Origin: Mycobacterium sp. DL
GTDB taxonomy: Bacteria; Actinomycetota; Actinomycetes; Mycobacteriales; Mycobacteriaceae
DNA: 64,000 nt
Assembly: GCF_039729195.1 (NCBI RefSeq)
Contig: NZ_CP155796.1
Span: 2,852,001 to 2,916,000 of the forward strand
Reading direction: 5' to 3'
This document shows, piece by piece, positions 36,689-44,809 of the stretch. Position numbers and translations under genes: made by a program. Position 1 is the stretch's first letter, and the number at the start of each line of letters is the position of its first letter. The notes under the pieces were generated by a model. It was not told the DNA's origin and did not search any database. It was given only the letters and a program-made list of their open reading frames with translations.

Positions 36689-37897
36689 CTACCGCGCGAC
36701 GATCACCGAGGAGCCGTGGCCGAACAGGCCCTGGTTGGCTGTGATGCCCACCTTGGCGCCTTCGACCTGCCGGCCGGTCGCCTGACCCTTCAACTGCCAG
36801 GTCAGTTCACACACCTGCGCGATGGCCTGCGCCGGGATGGCTTCGCCGAAGCTCGCCAGTCCGCCGGAGGCATTGACCGGGATCCGGCCGCCGATCGTTG
36901 TCGCGCCGCTGCGCAACAACTGCTCGGCCTCGCCCCGGTTGCACAGCCCGAGGTGTTCGTACCAGTCGAGTTCCAGGGCGGTCGACAGGTCGTAGACCTC
37001 GGCCAGGCTCAGATCCTCGGGGCCGAGGCCCGCCTCGGCGTAGGCGGCGTCGAGGATCTGGTCCTTGAAGACCCGCTCGGGCGCGGTCACGACCGCCGTC
37101 GAATCGGTGGCGATGTCAGGCAGCTCGGGGAGGTGCTGTGGGTAGCGCGGGGTCACGGTGCTGATCGCGCGCACCGACGGCACCCCCTGCACCGAGCCGA
37201 GATGTTTCTCGGCGAACGACTTGCTGGCCACGATCAAGGCGGCCGCGCCGTCCGAGGTCGCGCAGATGTCGAGTAGTCGCAGTGGGTCGGAGACCACCGG
37301 GCTGGCCAGCACGTCCTCCACGGTGGCTTCCTTGCGGTAGCGGGCATTCGGGTTGTCCAGACCGTGCCGCGCGTTCTTGACCTTCACCTGGGCAAAATCC
37401 TCGAGCGTGGCGCCGTAGAGGTCCATCCGGCGGCGCGCCAGCATGGCGAAGTACACCGTGTTTGTCGCGCCGATCAGGTGGAAGCGCTGCCAGTCGGGGT
37501 CGTTCTTGCGCTCACCGCCGACCGGTGCGAAGAAGCCTTTGGGGGTGGTGTCGGCGCCGATGACGAGCGCGACGTCGCAGAAGCCGGCCAGGATCTGCGC
37601 GCGGGCACTCTGGAGTGCCTGCGATCCACTGGCGCATGCCGCGTAGCTCGAGCTGACGGGCACGCCGTTCCAGCCCAGCTTCTGGGCGAACGTCGCCCCG
37701 GCGACGAAGCCGGGGTAGCCGTTGCGGATCGTGTCCGCGCCCGCAACCATCTGGATCTGGCGCCAGTCCAGTCCTGCCTCGGCCAGCGCGGCACGTGCCG
37801 CGACGACGCCGTACTCGGTGAAGTCGCGGCCCCACTTGCCCCAGGGGTGCATTCCCGCACCCAAGATGTAGACCGGTTCCGGAGTGCCAGCGCTCAT
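36689..37897 (-). CDS. Thiolase-fold lipid-transfer/SCP-x-like protein (Rv1627c-type)
   Basis: Thiolase-superfamily protein (402 aa) of the kind called lipid-transfer protein. The nucleophilic Cys88 lies in SSSYAACASGSQAL. The C-terminal segment NASGGLASFGEAIPAQAIAQ holds the conserved family loop. It is encoded with a DUF35 OB-fold partner, overlapping it as ATGA, as in other mycobacterial thiolase/OB-fold pairs linked to sterol or fatty acyl-CoA degradation. Such pairs act as a complex, and the OB-fold protein is needed for acyl-CoA handling. The exact substrate is unknown. It is shorter than full SCP-x because no sterol-carrier domain is fused. Confidence 0.88.
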   Translation of the reverse strand: MSAGTPEPVYILGAGMHPWGKWGRDFTEYGVVAARAALAEAGLDWRQIQMVAGADTIRNGYPGFVAGATFAQKLGWNGVPVSSSYAACASGSQALQSARAQILAGFCDVALVIGADTTPKGFFAPVGGERKNDPDWQRFHLIGATNTVYFAMLARRRMDLYGATLEDFAQVKVKNARHGLDNPNARYRKEATVEDVLASPVVSDPLRLLDICATSDGAAALIVASKSFAEKHLGSVQGVPSVRAISTVTPRYPQHLPELPDIATDSTAVVTAPERVFKDQILDAAYAEAGLGPEDLSLAEVYDLSTALELDWYEHLGLCNRGEAEQLLRSGATTIGGRIPVNASGGLASFGEAIPAQAIAQVCELTWQLKGQATGRQVEGAKVGITANQGLFGHGSSVIVAR

Positions 37898-38328
37898 TTC
37901 GCAATCTCCCATGCGTGGACGATCCGCTCGACACCGTCGTCGTCGACGTAGAGCGGCATGGTCGTCAGTTCCATCTCCATGCCGACCTTCAGGTCGGCGG
38001 CGAGGGTGCCTTCGACGACCTTGCCCAGCACGATCAGCCCCTCGTCGGCGAGCTCGACGGCGGCCACGGCGAACGGTTCGAACGGATCCGGCGACGGATA
38101 GGGCGGAGGAGGCGCGTACCGGTTCTCTGTATAACTCCACAACCGGCCGCGGCGCGACAGCGGTACCTGCGCGAGCTCGTCGCCGTCGCAGGCGGGGTTG
38201 GGGCAGTTGTCGGCACGCGGTGGGAACACGAATGTCCCGCACTGGTGGCACTTGCCGCCGAGCAGATAGGGGGCGCCGGATCCGTCGGTGGCAAACCAGC
38301 CGTCGACCGCGGGTGTGGAAGCTGACAC
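37894..38328 (-). CDS. DUF35 OB-fold/zinc-ribbon protein (Rv1628c-type)
   Basis: Protein of 144 aa with a rubredoxin-like zinc ribbon (C27, C30, C42 and C47, as CHQC and CPNPAC) followed by an OB-fold (about 55-140). This is the accessory partner of the thiolase encoded immediately downstream; the two genes overlap by 4 bp, so synthesis is coupled. Known relatives form complexes with thiolases or MaoC-type hydratases and contribute to acyl-CoA binding. It starts at GTG 38328. Confidence 0.88.
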   Translation of the reverse strand: MSASTPAVDGWFATDGSGAPYLLGGKCHQCGTFVFPPRADNCPNPACDGDELAQVPLSRRGRLWSYTENRYAPPPPYPSPDPFEPFAVAAVELADEGLIVLGKVVEGTLAADLKVGMEMELTTMPLYVDDDGVERIVHAWEIAK

Positions 38329-38380
38329 GCGGTCAGCGTACCCAGTTCGCGGGCCAAACTGAAACGTGTTCCAGTCTGGC

Positions 38381-39055
38381 TCAGCGGGCCAGGTCGACTA
38401 GGATGCGCAGCACGTCGTCGGGGCGGTCGCGCATCAGGTTGTGCTTGCCGTCGAGTTCATGGGTGATCCAGTTCGGATCCGAGCGGACGCGGTCATAGGA
38501 GGGCAGCAGCGGCGATTCACCCGGCCAGTCCAGCGCGTAGACGAAGATTCGTCGGCGGAACCGGCCCGGGTCGTGACGCAACCGCAGTGGCTGCAGCAGC
38601 GTCGCGAGCGGGTGCGCCGTCGCGCGGTCGTCGAAGAACGGCATCGGCGGTACTCCGAATCCCGAGTCGTCCACTGAGACGTGCCACTGGCGTTCCTCGT
38701 CGTTGACGATGTCCCAGCAGGCTTCACCGTCGTGGGGCACCACCGCGTCGAGGAACACCAGCGAGTCGACTCGGTCGGGGATGTGGTCGGCGACGCCGGT
38801 GATCACCATTCCGCCGTAGCTGTGGCCCACGAGGACGAGGTCGTCTCCTGCGGCGGTGTCGTTGTTGATGGCGGCCAGGACGTCGGCGATGTGGGTGTCG
38901 AGGTTCACCGCGCCGGGCAACAGGTGCGACCGCTCGGCCACGCCGGTCAGTGTGACTGCCAGAACGTGGTGGCCGGCTTTCTGGAGTGATGCCCTCAGGT
39001 CATCGAAACACCATGCGCCGTGGCACATTCCGGGGATCATGACATAGGTGGCCAT
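38381..39055 (-). CDS. Alpha/beta hydrolase (esterase/hydroxynitrile-lyase-like)
   Basis: Alpha/beta hydrolase of 224 aa. The N-terminus TYVMIPGMCHGAWCFDDL forms the oxyanion region, the nucleophile elbow is GHSYGG (Ser79), and the catalytic His is likely in ELDGKHNLMRD near the C-terminus. It resembles plant esterase/hydroxynitrile lyase-type hydrolases in length and motifs. ATG 39055 has GAGGAG just upstream. It is divergent from the LysR gene with a shared intergenic region carrying inverted repeats, so it is probably the LysR target. Confidence 0.87.
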   Translation of the reverse strand: MATYVMIPGMCHGAWCFDDLRASLQKAGHHVLAVTLTGVAERSHLLPGAVNLDTHIADVLAAINNDTAAGDDLVLVGHSYGGMVITGVADHIPDRVDSLVFLDAVVPHDGEACWDIVNDEERQWHVSVDDSGFGVPPMPFFDDRATAHPLATLLQPLRLRHDPGRFRRRIFVYALDWPGESPLLPSYDRVRSDPNWITHELDGKHNLMRDRPDDVLRILVDLAR

Positions 39056-39116
39056 CGGGAGCTCCTCTCGGTGTCGGGAGTGCTTTCCTCTCCCACTGTG
39101 ACGAGGCATCAGCTAT

Positions 39117-39154
39117 AAGTCCAATACTTCTTTGAGCTGAAATCTATAATCAGC
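39117..39154. promoter_or_regulatory. LysR-type operator candidates between hydrolase and LysR genes
   Basis: Two inverted repeats lie between the divergent genes: AAGT-N5-ACTT at 39117-39129 and GCTGA-N9-TCAGC at 39136-39154. LysR regulators typically bind two such sites, T-N11-A in form, between their own gene and a divergent target. Spacing between the centres is about 22 bp, two helical turns. The assignment is from position and symmetry only. Confidence 0.45.
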
Positions 39155-39158
39155 GCTT

Positions 39159-40037
39159 ATGGAACTGCGACAGCTCGAATACTTCGTCGCCGTGGTCGAG
39201 GAGGGCGGGTTCACCAGGGCTGCGCAGCGTGAGCGGGTCGCCCAGCCTGCAGTGAGTGCCCAGATCCGGCGTCTGGAGGCGACGGTGGGGCAGCCGCTAC
39301 TGATCCGCGCCAGCCGCGAGGTGCGACTCACCCAGGCAGGTAGCGCCCTGCTGCCGCATGCCAGGGCTGCGTTGGCCGCCGTCCGTGATGCCCGCCTGGC
39401 AGTGGACGAGGTGGCCGGTCTCGTGCGCGGTTCCGTCGCGATCGGGACGGTGACGCTGCATCCCTTCGACGTGACCCGATTGATCGCCGACTTCCACTCC
39501 GACTATCCGGACATCGAAATCACCCTGGGCACAGACAATTCCGACGTGCTGCTCGCCAAACTGCAGGACGGTGGTCTCGATGCCGCGATCGTGTCCATCG
39601 GTGTCGACGAGGAGCCCCCTGCGCTGGAGTACGCCGTGGTCACCGACGAGGCGATAGCGGCCGCGGTGGCGGTGCGGCACCCGTTGGCCCGACGAAAGAC
39701 ACTGACACTCACCGCCTTGTGCGAACATCCGCTGATCGTGTTGCCCATCGGCACGGGTCTGCGCACGCGCCTCGACGCGGCCTGTGCTGCAGCGGGTTTA
39801 CGTCCACGGATCGCATTCGAAGCGACCAGCCCGCTCGAGTTGGCCGAACTCGCGGGCCACGGGCTCGGGGTGGCGATCGTGCCGCAGTCGATGGCACATC
39901 AGCGCGCCGACCTGAGCTCGGTTCAACTGGTACCGGAACTGCGGGGGCGATTGGTGTGGGCCTGGCGTCGGGATATGGCGAGTCCGGCAGCCCGTCTGCT
40001 GTGCGAACGTGCCCGACAGATGATCGGCGGCGGCTGA
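39159..40037 (+). CDS. LysR-family transcriptional regulator
   Basis: LysR regulator (292 aa). The N-terminal winged HTH is standard: MELRQLEYFVAVVEEGGFTRAAQRERVAQ, then AVSAQIRRLEATVGQPL. The C-terminal substrate-binding domain (about 90-290) has the usual two-lobe pattern (GSVAIGTVTLHPFDVTR). It starts at ATG 39159. A divergently encoded alpha/beta hydrolase and the inverted repeats between them suggest it controls that gene and itself. The inducer is unknown. Confidence 0.93.
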   Translation: MELRQLEYFVAVVEEGGFTRAAQRERVAQPAVSAQIRRLEATVGQPLLIRASREVRLTQAGSALLPHARAALAAVRDARLAVDEVAGLVRGSVAIGTVTLHPFDVTRLIADFHSDYPDIEITLGTDNSDVLLAKLQDGGLDAAIVSIGVDEEPPALEYAVVTDEAIAAAVAVRHPLARRKTLTLTALCEHPLIVLPIGTGLRTRLDAACAAAGLRPRIAFEATSPLELAELAGHGLGVAIVPQSMAHQRADLSSVQLVPELRGRLVWAWRRDMASPAARLLCERARQMIGGG

Positions 40038-40041
40038 CCGG

Positions 40042-40064
40042 GTGTCGTTGCCGGTGCCTAGAGT
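40042..40064 (+). promoter_or_regulatory. RecA-NDp (ClpR/PafBC)-type promoter of polA
   Basis: GTGTCGTTG (40042-40050), then exactly 8 bp, then TAGAGT (40059-40064). The mycobacterial damage promoter consensus is TTGTCRGTG-N8-TANNNT; this site has two mismatches in the upstream element and a perfect -10. Transcription would begin close to the GTG at 40072, giving a leaderless mRNA. Confidence 0.55.
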
Positions 40065-40071
40065 GAAGGCC

Positions 40072-42801
40072 GTGAGCCCAGCCAAGACCGCATCGGATCC
40101 GACTGCCGCCGAGAAGGCTGCCGGCGACAAGCCCACCCTGATGCTTCTGGACGGCAACTCGTTGGCCTTCCGTGCCTTCTATGCGCTACCCGCCGAGAAC
40201 TTCAAGACCCAGGGCGGCCTGACCACCAACGCGGTGTACGGCTTCACCGCGATGCTGATCAACCTCCTGCGCGACGAGCAGCCCAGCCACATCGCGGCAG
40301 CCTTCGATGTGTCCCGGCAGACGTTCCGGCTGGAGCGTTATCCCGAGTACAAGGCGGGCCGGTCCGCGACACCCGACGAGTTCCGCGGGCAGATCGACAT
40401 CACGAAGGAGGTGCTCGGCGCGCTGGGCATCACGGTGCTCGCCGAGGCCGGGTTCGAAGCCGACGATGTGATTGCCACCTTGGCCACCCAGGCCCGCGAC
40501 GAGGGTTACCGGGTGTTGGTGGTCACCGGCGACCGTGACTCTCTGCAGCTGGTCAGCGACGACGTCACCGTGCTCTACCCCCGCAAGGGCGTCAGTGAGC
40601 TCACCCGATTCACCCCCGACGCCGTGGTGGAGAAGTACGGGCTGACCCCGGCGCAGTACCCGGACTTCGCCGCCTTGCGTGGCGACCCGAGCGACAACCT
40701 GCCGGGCATCCCCGGCGTGGGGGAGAAGACGGCGACCAAGTGGATCGTGGAATACGGCTCGCTGCAGGAACTGGTCGACAACGTCGACAAGGTCAAGGGC
40801 AAAGTCGGTGATGCGCTGCGCGCGAACCTGTCCAGTGTTGTGCTCAACCGCGAGCTGACCGACCTCGTCAAAGATGTGCCGTTGGCCCAGACGCCCGACA
40901 CGCTCCGGATGCAGCCATGGGATCGAGACCAGATCCACCGCCTGTTCGACGATCTCGAGTTCCGGGTGCTACGTGACCGACTCTTCGACACCCTGGCGTC
41001 GACGGACCCTGAGGTGGAGGACGGCTTCGACGTCCGTGGTGGAGCACTGGAAGCAGGAACACTGGCGGCGTGGCTGGCGGAGCGCAGCCAGGGACACCGG
41101 TTCGGGCTTGCAGTGGTGGGCAACCACCTCGCCTTCGACAGTGACGCCACCGCGGTGGCCATCGTCGCCGCCGACGGCGACGGCCGCTACATCGACACCT
41201 CGAGTCTGGATACCGGCGATGAGGCCGCGCTGGCGTCGTGGTTGTCCGACCCGGCAGCGCCGAAGGTGCTGCACGAGGCCAAACTCGCGATGCACGACGT
41301 GCAGGGACGAGGCTGGACGCTGGCCGGGGTCACCTCGGACACGGCGCTGGCCGCCTACCTGGTGCGCCCGGGCCAGCGCAGCTTCGCCCTCGACGACCTG
41401 TCCCTGCGTTACCTCAAACGCGAGCTCCGAGCCGATAACCCTGAGCAGCAACAGCTTTCACTGCTCGACGACGGTGACGGCGTCGACGACCAGGCGGTGC
41501 AGACGTTGCTGTTACGCGCCGGCGCGGTCAAGGACCTCGCCGACGCGCTCGACGAGGAGCTGGCCCGGATCGATTCCTCTGCGCTCCTGGGCGGCATGGA
41601 ACTGCCCGTGCAGCGGGTGCTTGCGGAGCTGGAGACGGTGGGCATCGCCGTGGATCTGGAAGTGCTCTCGGAGTTGCAGAGCGAGTTCGCCGGCCAGATC
41701 CGCGACGCCGCCGAGGCGGCGTACTCGGTGATCGGCAAGCAGATCAACCTCGGTTCCCCGAAACAACTCCAGGTGGTGTTGTTCGACGAACTGGAGATGC
41801 CGAAGACCAAGCGCACCAAAACCGGTTACACGACCGACGCGGACGCGCTGCAGTCGCTGTTCGACAAGACCGGGCATCCGTTCCTGCAGCATCTGCTGGC
41901 CCATCGTGACGCCACCCGGTTGAAGGTGACCGTCGACGGGCTGCTCAACGCGGTGGCCTCCGACGGGCGCATTCACACCACCTTCAACCAGACGATCGCC
42001 GCCACGGGCCGGTTGTCCTCCACTGAACCCAACCTTCAGAACATCCCGATCCGGACCGAGGCGGGACGGCGGATCAGGGACGCTTTTGTTGTCGGTGCGG
42101 GTTACTCGGAGCTGATGACCGCCGATTACAGCCAGATCGAGATGCGGATCATGGCGCACCTCTCTCAGGATGCGGGGCTGATCGAAGCGTTCAACACCGG
42201 CGAGGACCTGCACTCGTTCGTCGCCTCCCGCGCGTTCTCGGTACCGATCGACGAGGTCACCGCCGAGCTGCGGCGCCGGGTGAAGGCGATGTCCTACGGC
42301 CTGGCCTACGGGCTGAGCGCCTACGGTTTGGCCGCGCAGCTGAAGATCTCCACCGAGGAGGCGAAGGTGCAGATGGACGCGTACTTCGACCGGTTCGGCG
42401 GAGTGCGCGACTATCTGCGCGACGTGGTCGATCAGGCGCGTAAGGACGGCTACACCTCGACTGTCTTCGGCAGGCGGCGCTACCTGCCCGAATTGGACAG
42501 CAGCAACCGCAATGTCCGCGAGGCAGCCGAACGCGCGGCGCTCAACGCACCGATCCAGGGCAGCGCCGCCGACATCATCAAGGTCGCGATGATCAACGTC
42601 GACCAGGCCATCAAGGACGCCGGGCTGACGTCTCGCATGCTGCTGCAGGTGCACGACGAGTTGTTGTTCGAGGTCGCCGACGGGGAACGCGACACCCTCG
42701 ACGCGCTGGTCCGAGAGCACATGGGCAACGCCTACCCGCTGAATGTGCCCCTGGAGGTCTCCGTCGGGTACGGCCGCAGCTGGGACTCGGCGGCGCACTG
42801 A
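40072..42801 (+). CDS. polA: DNA polymerase I (3'-5' exonuclease domain degenerate)
   Basis: DNA polymerase I, 909 aa. Residues 1-310 are the 5'-3' exonuclease (LMLLDGNSLAFRAFYALP; LRGDPSDNLPGIPGVGEKTA). The middle domain has lost exonuclease motif I: the segment aligned to the usual D-x-E reads FGLAVVGN, so proofreading is not expected, as known for mycobacterial PolA. The polymerase domain is complete, with motif A DYSQIEMRIMAHLS, the O-helix region RRRVKAMSYGLAYGLSAYG and motif C QVHDELLFEV. I chose GTG 40072 over GTG 40042 because the latter lies inside the promoter element and 40072 suits a leaderless start. The last 70 bases overlap the convergent TRIC-type gene. Confidence 0.96.
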   Translation: MSPAKTASDPTAAEKAAGDKPTLMLLDGNSLAFRAFYALPAENFKTQGGLTTNAVYGFTAMLINLLRDEQPSHIAAAFDVSRQTFRLERYPEYKAGRSATPDEFRGQIDITKEVLGALGITVLAEAGFEADDVIATLATQARDEGYRVLVVTGDRDSLQLVSDDVTVLYPRKGVSELTRFTPDAVVEKYGLTPAQYPDFAALRGDPSDNLPGIPGVGEKTATKWIVEYGSLQELVDNVDKVKGKVGDALRANLSSVVLNRELTDLVKDVPLAQTPDTLRMQPWDRDQIHRLFDDLEFRVLRDRLFDTLASTDPEVEDGFDVRGGALEAGTLAAWLAERSQGHRFGLAVVGNHLAFDSDATAVAIVAADGDGRYIDTSSLDTGDEAALASWLSDPAAPKVLHEAKLAMHDVQGRGWTLAGVTSDTALAAYLVRPGQRSFALDDLSLRYLKRELRADNPEQQQLSLLDDGDGVDDQAVQTLLLRAGAVKDLADALDEELARIDSSALLGGMELPVQRVLAELETVGIAVDLEVLSELQSEFAGQIRDAAEAAYSVIGKQINLGSPKQLQVVLFDELEMPKTKRTKTGYTTDADALQSLFDKTGHPFLQHLLAHRDATRLKVTVDGLLNAVASDGRIHTTFNQTIAATGRLSSTEPNLQNIPIRTEAGRRIRDAFVVGAGYSELMTADYSQIEMRIMAHLSQDAGLIEAFNTGEDLHSFVASRAFSVPIDEVTAELRRRVKAMSYGLAYGLSAYGLAAQLKISTEEAKVQMDAYFDRFGGVRDYLRDVVDQARKDGYTSTVFGRRRYLPELDSSNRNVREAAERAALNAPIQGSAADIIKVAMINVDQAIKDAGLTSRMLLQVHDELLFEVADGERDTLDALVREHMGNAYPLNVPLEVSVGYGRSWDSAAH

Positions 42802-43439
42802 CTGATCGCGTGCGCGCGAACATGATTGATGAGGTCGCGGGGAGCGGTGGGCAGCCTCCAGTGGAATCGGATGGCGGCCAACCGCAGTAGCGTGGCGACC
42901 AGCGAGCCGGCGACGACACCGAGTGATTGCGACCCGTAGTGGTGGTCGACCGTCACGTAGATCATCGAGCCGAGCATCGCCGGCGCGGCGTACATGTCGT
43001 CGGGCCCCAGCACCATCGGGACGTCGCGTGCGACCACGTCGCGCATCACGCTGCCCGCGACAGCCGACACCACGCCGAGCACCATCGCAGCGAACCAGGA
43101 CGCGCCGTGGTCGATCGATATCGCCGCACCCGAGGTAGCGAAGAATCCCATCCCGACGGCGTCGAGGACGAGCACGAGGGTGTTCAGCTTGATCACCGCC
43201 CGGGTGAACACCGTGGTCAGAACCGACATCGCCAGGCAGATGCTGATCTCTTGCCAATGCTGCAGCGAGGCCGGTGGGTCGAGGTCGAGAAGCAGGTCGC
43301 GCAACACCCCGCCACCGACGCCGCTCAGGACGGCCAGGGTGGCGATGCCGAACAGGTCGAAGCCCTTACGAACACCGACCACGGCGCCCGATGCCGCCAG
43401 CGCCGCGATGCCCACATAATCGACGAGGTGTTGGATCAC
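42732..43439 (-). CDS. TRIC-type (UPF0126) membrane channel protein
   Basis: Membrane protein of 235 aa with seven hydrophobic helices arranged as two repeats of three plus one, the signature of the TRIC/UPF0126 family. The two Gly-rich repeat motifs AVLSGVGGGVLRDLLL and GVVSAVAGSVMRDVVARDVP match. Bacterial members are trimeric cation channels. It starts at GTG 43439. The C-terminal 23 codons are antisense to the end of polA; the core family domain ends before that, so the overlap may be a late read-through of the reading frame rather than selected sequence. Confidence 0.87.
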   Translation of the reverse strand: MIQHLVDYVGIAALAASGAVVGVRKGFDLFGIATLAVLSGVGGGVLRDLLLDLDPPASLQHWQEISICLAMSVLTTVFTRAVIKLNTLVLVLDAVGMGFFATSGAAISIDHGASWFAAMVLGVVSAVAGSVMRDVVARDVPMVLGPDDMYAAPAMLGSMIYVTVDHHYGSQSLGVVAGSLVATLLRLAAIRFHWRLPTAPRDLINHVRAHAISQCAAESQLRPYPTETSRGTFSG

Positions 43440-43478
43440 GCCTGCACGGTAGGAGCCGATGCTGGACGGTCGCTGGGA

Positions 43479-44657
43479 TCAGATTTCCGGCGTCCGATAT
43501 CCCGCCATCCGGGCCAGGGCGGGCGACGCGCTCCGTGCGGCGTACACCCCGTGGGTCTCTTCGCTCAACAGCGCCGCGACACGGTGGTCACCGAAACCGC
43601 GGTCGATGCGGTCGCGCACGAAGGCCAATTCGACAACCTGGTGCGCGAATGCCTTCACCGACTGTCCGGCGGGCTTGCCCCCGAATCGTGTCGCCTCGGC
43701 CACCGCGAGCTTCCGTGTCCGGATCGACCCCAGCCAGGTCGCCTCGTTGGGCGTGATCACTCCCGCCGCGGCCATGCCGGGCAGCTTGGCGGTGACGACG
43801 CGCTGCTCCCGCCGTCGGCTCTGCACAGCCAGCACGATCGCGAGCCCGAAGATCGGCATCATCCAGAACACGTACAGACCGAAGTACGCCTCGACCCCCA
43901 GAAGCGACGAGCCGTTCCACATGGCGTGCAGCACCACAGCGCCGGCGTAGCCGAGCAGGATGCAACCGGTCCTGGCCATAGCGCTGCGTTTGTGCAGCGC
44001 GTACCACACGCCGATGGCGAACAGCGTGGTGAACAGTGAGTGCGCGAACGGGGCCATGATGAGGCGCAACGCGGCGGTGAACAGAGAGTCGGCCAACGTT
44101 TCGCCGTTGGCGATGTAGAGGATGTCCTCCAGCCAGGCGAAGCCCGCCCCGACCAGTCCTGCGTAGACCAGGCAGTCGGTCAGTGAGTTCATCTCGTTGC
44201 GGCGGACGCCGGTCATCATCAGGAGCAGGAAGAGGCCCTTGGCAGCCTCTTCGGTGAGCGGAGCCCCGACCACCAGCGTGAACGGGCTCACCCCGGTGGA
44301 CTGCGTGGCATCCATGGCGGGACTGAGCCAGGCATCGAGAAAAATCTGCAGAACAGCGGCGAGGACGACGGCTGCCGACGTACCCCAGATGAAGGCGAAG
44401 ACGAGCAGGCGTGGCGGTTCGGGTTCCCACCTGTCCAGCCACAGGTAGGCCAGCACGACCACCGTCATGGCGATGCTGGAGAGCACGAAGCCGATCGCGG
44501 TCCCGACCGGATTGAATGCGGTCAGCGCGATCACGATGAGCCCGGCGATGGTCCCGAGCGCGATGATCACCCCGAGTGGTGCTCCGACCTTGCGGACGCG
44601 GCGCACGAACGGCGCCTGGAGTTGATGGGGCGGTACCTGGGCGCCGGCGTATGACAC
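43479..44657 (-). CDS. PrsW-family intramembrane metalloprotease
   Basis: Polytopic protein (392 aa) of the PrsW/RsiW-protease family. Catalytic motifs are visible: EEAAKG (E136, E137), FAWLED (E177), the helix MAPFAHSLFT (H206) and HAMWNG (H244). Eight or so helices span residues 27-290. About 110 C-terminal residues are hydrophilic. Known PrsW cleaves an anti-sigma factor; many actinobacterial homologues have no known substrate. It starts at GTG 44657 and is divergent from rpsA. Confidence 0.88.
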   Translation of the reverse strand: MSYAGAQVPPHQLQAPFVRRVRKVGAPLGVIIALGTIAGLIVIALTAFNPVGTAIGFVLSSIAMTVVVLAYLWLDRWEPEPPRLLVFAFIWGTSAAVVLAAVLQIFLDAWLSPAMDATQSTGVSPFTLVVGAPLTEEAAKGLFLLLMMTGVRRNEMNSLTDCLVYAGLVGAGFAWLEDILYIANGETLADSLFTAALRLIMAPFAHSLFTTLFAIGVWYALHKRSAMARTGCILLGYAGAVVLHAMWNGSSLLGVEAYFGLYVFWMMPIFGLAIVLAVQSRRREQRVVTAKLPGMAAAGVITPNEATWLGSIRTRKLAVAEATRFGGKPAGQSVKAFAHQVVELAFVRDRIDRGFGDHRVAALLSEETHGVYAARSASPALARMAGYRTPEI

Positions 44658-44688
44658 CTCAGCAGATTAGCGGCTGCCGGGGGCGGGT

Positions 44689-44716
44689 TTGTCCTGCATG
44701 TACCCGGTCTAGTAAT
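44689..44716 (+). promoter_or_regulatory. Likely rpsA promoter
   Basis: TTGTCC (44689-44694) and TAGTAA (44710-44715) form a plausible SigA-type promoter with a 15-16 bp spacer. It predicts a leader of roughly 85-90 nt before the ATG at 44810. It lies in the 152 bp between the divergent PrsW and rpsA starts. Confidence 0.45.
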
Positions 44717-44809
44717 CTCAACGGGTACCTGTGTGCGCACCATTCGCGGGTACAAACCAAGAAACATCAATTGTCCCTACGAGCACACCTGTCCGGAGCA
44801 ACCCACCAC

